From Cyrtodaria siliqua (lineage: Eukaryota; Mollusca; Bivalvia; Adapedonta; Hiatellidae), in assembly GCA_037043455.1 (NCBI GenBank), contig JAWPHD010011252.1, positions 21,624 through 85,623 of the forward strand: a DNA stretch of 64,000 bases. The letters are read 5' to 3'. Within the stretch, counting starts at the first letter, position 1, and every line of letters starts with the position of its first letter. Shown piece after piece: positions 54,168 to 64,000 of this stretch. The translations under genes and the position numbers were made by a program. Below the pieces are notes generated by a model. It made no database searches. It saw only the letters and a list, made by a program, of their open reading frames with translations, and was not told the origin of the DNA.

Positions 54168-54219
54168 ATTTACGAGTTTTATATTTGCGAGTTTTGCCAG
54201 CGTGGGTCTCGCACAGGCC

Positions 54220-55369
54220 TGGTATAGAAAAAATAAGGAATCCAAATGAGGTATCGTCTCGAACGTTCAAATCTCTCCCGCCGTTCCTGGGTGCGTTTTA
54301 ATGATACAGATTATGAAAGAGTGTCGTTTGAATGATAGAGACTAAGCAAGAGCTCTGTTGGATGATAATGACACGTGTGCGTTCTAATAATAAAGACTAA
54401 GAAAATGTTCGGTTGAATGATATAGACTAAGAAAGAAATCTGTCTGAATGATAGAGATTAAGAAAAAACTTCGGTTAAATGATAGAGCTATCAAACGTGT
54501 GCGATTTAATAGTAGAGATTAAGAAAGATTACACTTTGAACATATTAAAGAGTCTTAGAAAGTGTGCGTTTGAATGACAAAGAGCAAGACAATCTTAAAT
54601 ATGCTTCTGCATAACGTTTCTCTGCATATTTCTATGTGTACTTTCTTCTGGCCACCAAAAAACAACAACAAGACTATACAAAGTCATCTGGTCATAATGG
54701 AAAAATGATGACTAATTTCAATTCAACGTGAAACAATGACACAACGAAAAAATACAGTACTACAAGACACCAGAGACGAAACGAAAGAGACGACGCAGGA
54801 TAGGTCCGTAACTAATGTTGTTAGAACACGAGTCCGACTCTATTGGTTATTACCGCAATACCATGTGTTTAAATAAAAAACATATATATATAAATGTCGC
54901 GTTATTTCGCATGGTGTTACTTCGTCTCTAGCATTTAAAATGTCGGTTTTACGTAGCGTCTGTCATATTTTCGTTATTTGCTATATACATTTCCAAGGTG
55001 CTGAGTTGTTGAGAAAATGTAAAAGGTGTTACTCGGACTTGATCCTCTGTCGATATATGAAAAAATAGTTTGACCATAACTTAAATTAAACGTGGTGTTT
55101 TGAAATCAAACAACACCAATAGACGGAACACCACTGTACAAAAACGATAAAGTTACTAAAATTAAATAATTATCACTACAGATGCTTATTTTTTATACTG
55201 TAATAAGGTCAGTTGAGAATCAATAGTAAACATCGAGTCTCTCGCCTATTCAAATGGGGAAGCGTGTAACGTTATTGCTCCTTGATTGGCAAATTTTGTG
55301 AAGATGTCATGAAACTTATGAATTAGTTATTAATATAAATTATATAAATGGAATAATTTTTAAACTCCC
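54220..55369. other. Upstream region, nothing firmly recognised
   Basis: Contains a loose ~40-bp repeat (GAATGATAGAGACTAAGAAAG) at 54300-54600. A promoter for the gene may lie here, but no convincing core element is placed. Confidence 0.4.
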
Positions 55370-55590
55370 AAATTTGAGAGTCAAATTAAGAGTTACCAAC
55401 AATTCATTTTACGCATATTCAATCTCGGGTATTTAAGAATCGTCGAATAAATCTATACTTTTAATCGGTACATTCATATTAGTATATGACCTGAACACCT
55501 AGACTGTATTTGGATTAACGGTTTTGTAGTGGAAATTTGCCGTTATTTTGCAGGATAGTTTCTTTAAAACGATTGTGAAAATGATATTGA
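55370..55590. repeat. Dispersed duplicate of 61100-61320
   Basis: Both share TTAAGAGTTACCAAC, CCATATTCAA/GCATATTCAA, ACGGTTTTGTAGTG and TAGTTTCTTTAA in the same order. Confidence 0.65.
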
Positions 55591-55871
55591 ATATAATAAC
55601 AATTATATGTTAAACGATCATTCCTGGAATAATCAAACAATGTTTTTTATAATTTTAAATACATTCAAACATAGCATTTTATACAGAGGATCTTACATAA
55701 ATACGAGTTGCATACAAGTATATGATGCGAGGCTATGCCAAGCATCGTATCAATTTAATCCAACGAGTTTAATACATTCAATATCATATCATTTGCATAT
55801 TTATTTCACTAGGTAATACTTATGATAAATACACTATTAAACTCCGTCACCGCAAGTTATGTGATAACTAG

Positions 55872-56335
55872 TATTATTATACCTCACATAAAACGCTCAT
55901 GCTAAATCCACATAGGCAATAATGTGTAATTTCTTACTATCTCACGCGAGGGTGATAGTACAGGGCGATAGTAAATCGCAGGGTGATAGTAAAAAAATTA
56001 TCACATGCGCAGCTTTGATGCGCGCTGTTTCGGTGACGTCATCGGCTCAGTATGGTGAAATGGCTATTTTTAACTCATCATAACTTCAAAAGTACTTGAC
56101 CGATTTCAATAAACTACCACTCGTTTTCTTAGTTACGTTATTTCCGACCCAACGATATAACATTCATAGCAACTTTTAGAAAAAAAAAGTGTATTTTTTC
56201 GAAAAAGGAATCTGGCAAAGTGAAATCGGTACTGAAAATAAATCTCGTTTTTGCCCAAGAGGATTTCGGTATAATAAAATAAATATCACATTCATGAGAG
56301 GGTGATAGTAAGAAAGTGATATTTATATATTATCA
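55872..56335. mobile_element. GGGTGATAGT element lacking the palindromic end
   Basis: Aligns with 29625-30100 (TATTATACCTCACATAAAAC, CGGTGACGTCATCGGCTCAG) but goes straight from GAGAGGGTGATAGTAAGAA to GTGATATTTATATATTA, missing the hairpin arms. Confidence 0.75.
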
Positions 56336-56701
56336 CATAACGTTCCTTGTTAGCAGTGTTGAACACCCATTTAACATTCTATTGTATGACACACGTGTAA
56401 TACAACCTGGAACGATTTTGATTGGTTGAGTTAAACCTGTAACACTACACACGTTTATTGACTGAAACTATTTTAGTTGTTACAAATTCACCCAGATCTG
56501 AGTCATAAACTTATTATTTGTGACAGCTTATAAAAATAATGCACGTTATACAAAACATTGTTGTTGGTTTGTTAAAAAGTTGGCGTAAACTGCTATTTTG
56601 TAAAGAGGTAAAACAGGAACTCTTTTATACGCAACGTTATGTGTTAGACGCGACGTTACGACTTCACATATATTATGACGTTTTGGCGCTAAAGTGTGTC
56701 T

Positions 56702-56836
56702 GACTCGTTATGAATAATTTTTAATTTTAACTCGCCAAAAGGCTCGTTAAAATTAAAATAATTCATAACTCGTTATGAATTATTTTTAATTTTAACTCGC
56801 CAAAAGGCTCGTTAAAATTAAAATAATTCATAACTC
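56702..56836. repeat. Two tandem copies of a 63-bp palindrome
   Basis: Arms GTTATGAATAATTTTTAATT and inverse, with tip AACTCGCCAAAAGGCTCGTT, at 56707-56769 and 56772-56834. Confidence 0.92.
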
Positions 56837-56954
56837 GTTTCATAAATCTTATATGAAATGGGAACTCGTTTAAGATCCTCTATTTACACAATGATGATTT
56901 GTAGAGTGGTGAACTTGATTGATAGACTACTTGTTGAAATTTGACTTTTAACCC

Positions 56955-57135
56955 TTAACCCGCTAAGCACGTCTATAATAGCCTTTGCTCCATTGTAAAC
57001 CCAGGGTTTACAATGTCGGTCTGCTGATCAGTCCCTCCCCCACCACCCCCCAACTAAACACCCCTTTGTCACATAAATGGAATGGTCTTAAATTCAAAGA
57101 AAAAACAGTCCATTACATATAGGTAGCGGGTTAAG
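56955..57135. mobile_element. Short element with AACCCGCTAAGCACG end
   Basis: Relative of 34222-34427. It starts AACCCGCTAAGC and ends TAGCGGGTTAAG, a short inverted repeat. Confidence 0.65.
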
Positions 57136-57189
57136 TGTTATTTATGAAACATATTTTAGTATTTCACCATGTAATCTCATATCTCATTT

Positions 57190-57440
57190 AACAAATAAAT
57201 CAGAATATCAACACATTCGTTAAGAATAGAGACTGGTAGATATACCCAGCAAAGTGAAAGATATTGTCAATTCTGTCATAGTATTGATTTTGAAGATGAA
57301 TACCATTTACTTTTAATTTGCCCTTGTTCCAGAATAATCCGCAAAATTTATATTAAGAACTTGAATAACGATAATAAAAGGCTTAGCATGTTTAAAATTC
57401 TTAGAATCACTTCAGACACAGGAAAAGAATAGTATTAACT
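57190..57440 (+). pseudogene. LINE ORF2 C-terminal fragment
   Basis: The frame reads RIETGRYTQQSERYCQFCHS then IDFEDEYHLLLICPC: the Cys-Cys-His-Cys tail motif of non-LTR ORF2, related to that of the 14173-15412 LINE. No upstream RT is seen. Confidence 0.75.
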
Positions 57441-57954
57441 TAAATGAATTCGTTTTTGATTAGTTAAAATGTTTAGATATTTTGTATTTTCATTCTCATG
57501 TATCAGTTATTTGATGTTAATATTTCTCATACTCTCGTTAGATTAAACAAATACTTTCGTCTAAAATCATTTAACTTAGTATGCATGAAAATGTGTGTAT
57601 GTATATAATTTTAAACCGATATACGTATATTGAAAGTTAAATAAAATATGTGATTTAAACATATTGTATTGCCATATATGTCGAAGTACAATGCAATCAG
57701 TCGGCCACAATCGCTACCCACATTAATTATGGACCTCCCTACAATGGAGTTTTAACAAATCTAAATAAATGGCAATTGCTATTAACACGTATCAATAAGC
57801 TGAATTAACTACAACATGATATGTAGTAGACTATGTTAAGATCGTAAGTAAATATAAATAAAAAATAAAGGAGAAGTAGATGTGGAAGAAACAATTATGC
57901 AACACACGTGACATTGCTCGGGTTGATCAGAACAGATAAAATTTAATGGCAAAC

Positions 57955-58215
57955 CTAAGTAAATCGATGACTGTCTCTAATAAAGTTGTAACCTTCCAAA
58001 CAATAATGTATTTGAGCTTAAAGGATGAAACGAACGTATTGACTGGAACGGTTCGAGTTTTTCAACATTGAATTGCTTACATTCAAATAAGAAATGATCT
58101 TCATTACCTTGACCGCAATCGCATTGAGGCGATTCGCGTAAAAGATTTTGAAAAATATCATTATTGAGATTACTACATAAATCTCTTATCCTAATAAATA
58201 TATGTTCTATTTTAT
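57955..58215 (-). pseudogene. LINE ORF2 C-terminal fragment, minus strand
   Basis: The minus frame reads RDLCSNLNNDIFQNLLRESP then QCDCGQGNEDHFLFECKQF, the same tail motif in a different lineage. It faces the fragment at 57190-57440, 0.5 kb away. Confidence 0.7.
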
Positions 58216-59439
58216 TCTGCTCAGTTTAATCTTGATAAAATAACATAAACGTTTAGTTAAAATTTATGGAAAAAAAATCAAAAAAATCAAATCTGGTATT
58301 AAATAAAAAAAAATCTATGTCGTTATTTAATATTCAATAATATAGATCAAAAATACAAACTCACGTGAATAAATCACATACATACATTAACACATACCGT
58401 CCGACTTTGCCTGATGCTACGGAGATTATGCCGCGATGCAACTAAGGGCAACTGAAATATAACCCAGCTCTGGTTCTCTGTCGACTATTCAGCCAGATTT
58501 GAGCATTATGGGTCCGAGAACCAGACAAGGTAAACGTCTGTGAACAAACGTAGGCACTAGATTAATTAGATTAATTTGCCAGCATAATCCATAATACTGG
58601 TCATTCCAAGGGATTAACATACTGGTCGTCAAAAGTACGTTCAAAATCAGTTAAATAGGTTAAATTTATTTATATAAGGATATCGCTAAAATTATTCTGG
58701 TATTGTGTCAAGAGTGTTTTATTTATTGTTATCTGGAGGACTAAATAAAAATGGCAGATTGTCAAAAACAAAAGATGTGTCCCGTTGGCTTTTCTACATT
58801 TGTTCAGTTGTTAGCATTACTCAAAAGAATTATTTAACGCAAATGACGTTTTCTTATTACTTTTGCTTATAACAGGCTGTTTTTTTTTGTTTATTGTTTT
58901 TTTTATGTTTTTTTTTGCCAAAATAATATATAATTTTATAAACCTATTGTAGAAAAGAAGAAATGAAAACTCAAAATATTATATAATTATATGAAATCAG
59001 ATTTATAGTAAAATGATAATAGATGACATCGAGACGCTAATGTGTGTGCTTGGTAAAATAGTTAGTCATTAAGCGGTCCCGCCTTAATTCCATGATGGGA
59101 ACGCTTATATTAGCAGGACTTCATAACGGATATTTCGACAATAAAACACGTTTAAATACATTTTTTACTGAAAATATACGATAACCTGTTTAAAATTACC
59201 TATTGAATGTTTTAGTTTTACTAAATGCAAATTTTTTAAGCCGAAATAAAGGTTTTATTTCATACCCCAGCCAACCCCGTTTTCGCTTACTGGAGAAGGG
59301 GTTGGATGGGGTATGAACGTTAATATTCGGACCACGTAATGAAATAAACCAATCGACCAAAAGGACACTAGATAGGGCAGAATCTTAACAATTGAAGCGA
59401 ATGTTGTTAACTGGCTCGCTGATGACCAGCGTATTAGTT
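58216..59439. other. Upstream region, nothing recognised
   Basis: AT-rich sequence without recognised coding or repeat partners. A small CCCCAGCCAACCCC..GGGGTTGGATGGGG hairpin lies at 59265-59315. Confidence 0.4.
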
Positions 59440-59585
59440 ATGTTATATACAGCCGCCCTAGGGAAAGGGCAACCATACATAGGAATCCGTAACCTACTCG
59501 ACTAACGAATATTTACCTATGCCTCTTTAGCGTGTTCGTAGGATAGTGTTCTTTTCACAGGGTCGCTCTGTTTATGTCCCATTCC
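59440..59585 (-). mobile_element. Decayed SINE fragment
   Basis: GCCGCCCTAGGGAAAGG, CATACATAGGAATCCG and TTATGTCCCATTC match the 3' half of the 53636-53958 SINE. Confidence 0.7.
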
Positions 59586-59587
59586 GA

Positions 59588-59960
59588 AGAACTATATTCT
59601 GGACATGCAGTTGATAGTTGAAAAGCAGCTCATCGTGTTTTTTTTTTTACAGTTTTTGATATAAATTTCAGAAGTGAAAGTAGACAAGGTATGTGATTGC
59701 AAGGGGTAAACATAACGTTTGACCCTATGTTAGTATACAGCTGAAGAAATGTTTCTTAGAAGATATTAAACCCCCTGTTTTCTTGTTGATGTTTAATAGC
59801 AGACATGTTTATTTTATTTGCATGATAAAGTAAGTTTCCCATAATTCTTACCATGTTTGAGTTTTAAACAGGTTGTCCGCATTCTCAAATTAACTATGAA
59901 AGGGGCATGGCTACTCATTTACGTTAATATAACTATAAGAAATAATAGTAATCGAACATG
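59588..59960. repeat. Third copy of the exon 3/exon 6 intron block
   Basis: TATTCTGGACATGCAGTTGA, GCTGAAGAAATGTTTCTTAG and GCATGATAAAGTAAGTTTCC match 35870-36190 and 47830-48120, although no IgGFc exon follows here. Confidence 0.7.
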
Positions 59961-60224
59961 CTGGCAAAGTTAGTGAATTTAAAGGGATACACGGCAATCT
60001 TGAATAAGTTATCAACGTTTTATTACATTTTTATCGGTGAAAGATTGAGATTTCTCAGTGAAAGAATATTCATAATCGTTAAATATTAATAACTAACTCC
60101 GAACACAAAAATAACTAACTGTGACGTTGAGTTATGACATAAAACAAGTGTTGCTGACGTCGACGTCATCCCCGAAAACGTTCAGTAAAGCGAATAACAT
60201 GCAAAAACTAATTTAAAATGTAAA

Positions 60225-60620
60225 AAATAAATGAAAAATAACAACAACAACAACAACCAGAAGAGCAGCAGCAGCGGCAGAAGCAATATGTTTCTAAGTC
60301 CTAGTTTAAATTATATAAAGAGTATTTAACTGCTGTTTTCAATTATAGAGAAATCCTTCACTCGATGTTATGCGTGTTGTTTTTTTCACTCACTCGCATA
60401 CGCTCGTTTGTGAAAAGAACAACACGTCTACCATCTCGTGAAGGATTTCTCTATAATCGAACACAGCAGTTAAATACTCTTTATATAATTTAAACTAGGA
60501 CTTAGAATGATGATTCCTATGTTGTTGTTGTTGTTGTTGTTGTTGCTGTTGTTGTTGTTTCCGCTGCTGCTGCTGTTGTTGTGGTTGTTGCTGTTGTTGT
60601 TATTTTTCATAGACCTAATA
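60225..60620. repeat. ~395-bp palindrome with triplet-repeat arms
   Basis: Arms run from GAAAAATAACAACAAC and GCAGCAGCAGCGGC (60230-60290) through GTCCTAGTTTAAATTATATA to the tip near 60400 (ACTCGCATACGCTCGT), then back to CTGCTGCTGCTG and TTGTTGTTGTT (60520-60620). The right triplet tract has expanded relative to the left. Confidence 0.9.
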
Positions 60621-61099
60621 ACAAATAGATAGGAAACTGTGGACTTTTATCTAGATTCCATGTTGCACAGTGCAAGAAATCACAAAATATTGTGGTGATG
60701 AACTATGCGTTTTTCTATATTTCGAAACAGAATTAATAATATTCAAATACTATAATATATAATAATATTTATATAATATAATATATAATAATCTTTATAT
60801 GATGTAATATTTGTTCTGTTGTATATGTTGTGTTTTCGAAATGCAATGAATAATAAATATATCGTGGGTTCTGCTAGGTAGATAGTCTTGCCTCAATAGA
60901 TTCATCAAAATATAATCATTTATACCAACAAAAAATATTTATTTAAAGTAGCTACACCGCCAACACTAAAGAGCCCAATTTTACACATATGTACACAGTT
61001 TTTAAACATACGACGAGGAATATACACGAATTGCATATTTTGAGAATCCAAACTCTATAGACACAATATAAACGGCTCTACCCAGCAACACCAAACCCC
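60621..61099. other. Upstream region, nothing recognised
   Basis: AT-rich, with TATAATATAATA-type simple sequence at 60735-60800. Confidence 0.4.
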
Positions 61100-61320
61100 A
61101 AAACTGGATCGTTGGATTAAGAGTTACCAACTTATAATTTATTTTACCCATATTCAATAACGGGTATGCTAAACCCCCAAGATTAAACCTATACCTTTAG
61201 TCGGCACATATACATTAGTAGATGAACTGAACATCTCGATAAAGTTTTGATAAACGGTTTTGTAGTGTAATTTTACACTTATTCGGCGTGTTAGTTTCTT
61301 TAAGAGTTTTGTTTACATTT
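61100..61320. repeat. Dispersed duplicate of 55370-55590
   Basis: Same order of shared blocks as 55370-55590, more diverged. Confidence 0.6.
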
Positions 61321-61819
61321 ATTGATAAATATATAACTAGGCTATCAAAAAATATATTTAAGAAGGTACATCAGGAGGCTTTGGGGTTACAAGCTATAGA
61401 TATAACATGAATAGTGTCCTATAATAAAGCGGAATAATTAATAATTATAAATCACAACAAGTCTTATCAGGCTATAGAGGAATCCCCAAGTTATAAATCC
61501 CCGTTACCCGGATCACCGCGGCGATATCTACAAATATTGCGCGTAACCATAGTTAAGAAATATGTTCTTCGGTTATTTTATTTTATATGTTCAGTGTAAT
61601 TTCTGTTTGTGGTTTATGTCTCATTTAGTTTATTTTTATCAATTTATAACAGAAATATTCTGTTTAAACAATTCTACAAAATACCACTCCTGATACTCCC
61701 TTTCACGAATGAACCCAGGCTATCAATACAACATAATATGAATAAGGCACTGCCTCATAGCGAGCTCAAATCATTAAAAAAAACACTGGAATGCAAATGA
61801 AAACAATGATAATGGTTAT

Positions 61820-62035
61820 AATTTAGAGCCACCTCAGTGGGAGGTAAAGAATACAAAATAATCATGAAACCCTGCCCTACTCTTAATGTCAGAAAGATTG
61901 TAATACTTATTATTATTTAACATGCAGACAGGATAGCCTTTGGTAGTTTGGACCTTCTATTTACCATCCCCATCAGACGGACAAAGCCAAGGGAAAATGT
62001 CTTGGCTGCGCAAGATGCTTGACATTGAACTTTGG
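61820..62035 (-). mobile_element. Decayed SINE copy
   Basis: TTTAGAGCCACCTC at the 3' end, then CCCTGCCCTACTCTTA, CCATCCCCATCAGACGGACA and GGGAAAATGTCTTG match the minus-strand SINE body; the tRNA head is lost. Confidence 0.75.
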
Positions 62036-62061
62036 TAATGTTCACGCCCAATATGTATAGG

Positions 62062-62136
62062 ATAGAGCATGAGTTTTGCACGTGTACGGGGAGATAATGC
62101 ACGAGCGTCCGTACACGTGCAAGACTCATGCTCTAT
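62062..62136. repeat. 75-bp palindrome with degenerate tip
   Basis: Arms ATAGAGCATGAGTTTTGCAC / inverse with CGTGTACGG. On the minus strand the tip has one CTCG and one CTCC. Confidence 0.85.
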
Positions 62137-62569
62137 TGTATTTATACCACAATAACTAACATATGCTGTGTATATCCTCGGGTATTACACGATGCATAGT
62201 GTGTATTTAGGCTATTGTGGTATAAATTAATGATACGGTAACAGTTCATCTCATTATCTGAAATATTGGAATGAACACCAAAAGTACATCAGTATTCACA
62301 CTGACCTTGAACATGTAAACATTACTTTAATGTGCAACATATGGTCTATTGAAAACAAATTAAGTTGCGTCTCATTATTTTGAGCTAGTTATGATCTATA
62401 AAGATCCTAGCTCTTTACTCGGAAGTAGAAGAAGGGGTTTAGGAGTATGACTGGACATGAAAACTACATGACCTTGAAAAAAGGACCCATAGATGTGTAT
62501 GTTAATTACCACATGGACCGGACAAGAACATTTTTCTTAAAGGCAATTGAAATAAAACTTAAATCGTTT

Positions 62570-63720
62570 ATGTTTGTTTGGCGTGTAACGTCATTTTCCA
62601 GCACATTTTAGGCTATGTATGACGGTCAACATTTTTAAGTGGTGATAGCAGACCACTCAATTATTCCTGAGTAGAACATATAAGACACTTACTGTATACT
62701 TCCCGTCGTCCGTAAGAATCGGTACTCACAAGTGGAGCTCCCAGTGGGATTCGAACCAGCAGCATTGAGATGGTTTCCAAAAATATGTAACTTTCTTTGT
62801 ATATACATGATATATAAAAAAGGAGTTCATTTTGTACTATTTTGAGATGGTGGTAAATTCGACTGATTCTTGACTAAGTAGCTTGTATGTTTTGTTTTTA
62901 TTTTCAGCAATAATAGAATTTAATCTCTTGTCGAATGTCATAACTTAATATCAATTACTAAATAACTGATCGTTGGCTACAATTGATTGTTTGGTACATC
63001 ACTTATTCCCACTATCGTATCCATCAACCACAGATAACTGCGCATCATTAATGGTACATGTACATCCAGTCCTTTTTAGTTCGGTTGCAAGTTCAAGCCA
63101 TCCGTTGCAGGTTATTAATAAACATAAAGCAGAACGCAGTCATAAACAACCACAAACAATGGAAGACTGACGCATACTATATTCTTTTCTTGGACATTTT
63201 TGGACATTCTTGAACATACAGCACATCTAAGGGTACAGCTTAATTAAGGCAGAAATGGCACTGAAAAATATAAAAGATATTTAAAACAACAACAAAAACC
63301 CATATATTTTCAAAACACAGTTTTATAACCGATTCAGCAAACGCTATTGATAGCATTTGTCTAAACCGTCTTAATTTCTGAAACGGTTGCGACACAGCAT
63401 GGTAGACTTTGAATCTAGAGATCTTACTTGTACCACTGAGTATTTCAAGCGTTTAATTTCTTAGCTTTGTCTTTTTGATGTGAACATAAACTGTTTGAAT
63501 GTTGTGTTACGTTTACGTCATTTTTAGCACATGTTTGGCTATATATGACGGTCTATTTTTTTGTGGTAGAAGTAGACCCATTTTTTTTTCTTGGGTAGAA
63601 CCAGTATTGTATACCTCCAGCTGTCCGTGATTATCGACACGTTCTCACTTGAGAAGTCAAGCTTACAGTGGGATTCAAACCCGTAGCTGTGAGAGACGAG
63701 AAAGTTTTAGACGCAGCCTC
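62570..63720. repeat. Diverged ~200-bp duplicate pair with tRNA-like B box
   Basis: 62575-62790 and 63485-63700 share TAACGTCATTTT/TTACGTCATTTT, ATGACGGTC, TAGACC/AGCAGACC and CAGTGGGATTC[GA]AACC. The last is the inverse of a tRNA-type B box. The stretch between them holds nothing recognised. Confidence 0.55.
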
Positions 63721-63724
63721 TTTA

Positions 63725-63850
63725 CTATCCCGGCCAAGGATGCGGCAGACATAAAGTGGGCAGTCCCGTGTATTGAAGGTTTTATGATTCCTATATACCC
63801 TTCTCCTCTGTCTGGAGCGGCTCTAAATAACCTTAGATAATGTGTTGATA
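63725..63850 (+). mobile_element. SINE 3' fragment
   Basis: GGGCAGTCCCGTGTATTGAA, TGATTCCTATATACCCTTC and CGGCTCTAAATAACCTTAGA..TGTGTTGAT match the 3' half of the 26318-26640 SINE. Confidence 0.8.
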
Positions 63851-64000
63851 CGCCATAAAAAAATATATGTTATGGAGGCTACTGTTTAACACTGCAAAAA
63901 GGAAAATATTTCCTGGCAGATGTATGTTAACAAGCATGTACTGGAGTCAGGCAAATGAAAAACTAGATGAATCCATTGAAGAATTGATTTTTTAAGCATT

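Noticed and set aside
54168..54200. TATA box (ATATAAAA) just upstream of the exon 1 ATG
   Set aside because: It is only about 15-20 bases before the ATG, so a start site at the usual distance would fall inside the coding region.

Overview
The window is eukaryotic DNA: A+T-rich, with intron-split coding sequence, LINE, SINE and MITE debris and many minisatellites. The repeat style (AGCTCACC...GGTGAGCT hairpin ends, tRNA-headed SINEs, long imperfect palindromes) and the gene content suggest a bivalve mollusc. That assignment is inference and no species is claimed.

One large gene on the minus strand dominates. I can trace 21 coding exons, all but one with intact reading frames, canonical GT/AG borders and matching phases, from an ATG at 54167 down to 381. 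The gene runs off the left edge. The predicted product (about 949 residues inside the window) is secreted: signal peptide, IgGFc-binding-type N-terminal domain (exons 2-7), a short acidic metal-binding linker (exons 8-9), two thrombospondin type 1 repeats (exons 10-11), one divergent EGF domain (exon 12), then nine near-identical 38-residue calcium-binding-type EGF domains (exons 13-21). The EGF exons are of two types, A and B, duplicated with their introns, so the array is young. Exon 6 carries two single-base insertions that break its frame; exon length arithmetic confirms them.

Region by region: 1-16.8 kb is the EGF exon array in duplicated intron modules, interrupted by a truncated LINE (14.2-15.4 kb), an 829-bp insertion with 12-bp target duplications (10.9-11.7 kb) and a palindromic element (13.5-13.8 kb). 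17-24 kb holds the TSP1 exons, a decayed LINE ORF1 and an ~85-bp minisatellite. 24.7-28.1 kb is a nested stack of elements around a SINE. 28.5-33.4 kb is tandem and palindromic repeats. 33.4-54.2 kb holds exons 1-8, with minisatellites in nearly every intron. 54.2-64 kb, upstream of the gene, has no gene I can support, only LINE and SINE remnants and palindromes.

Three observations stand out. (1) Two different minisatellites, 37 bp after exon 1 and 69 bp after exon 5, are built from the end of the exon plus its own 5' splice site, so the true donor is followed by many copies of itself. (2) At least six unrelated long palindromes share the same asymmetric tip, with CTCG facing CTCG instead of its complement. 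(3) The EGF array carries Notch-type glycosylation consensus sites, with the O-fucose site only in B-type and divergent domains.
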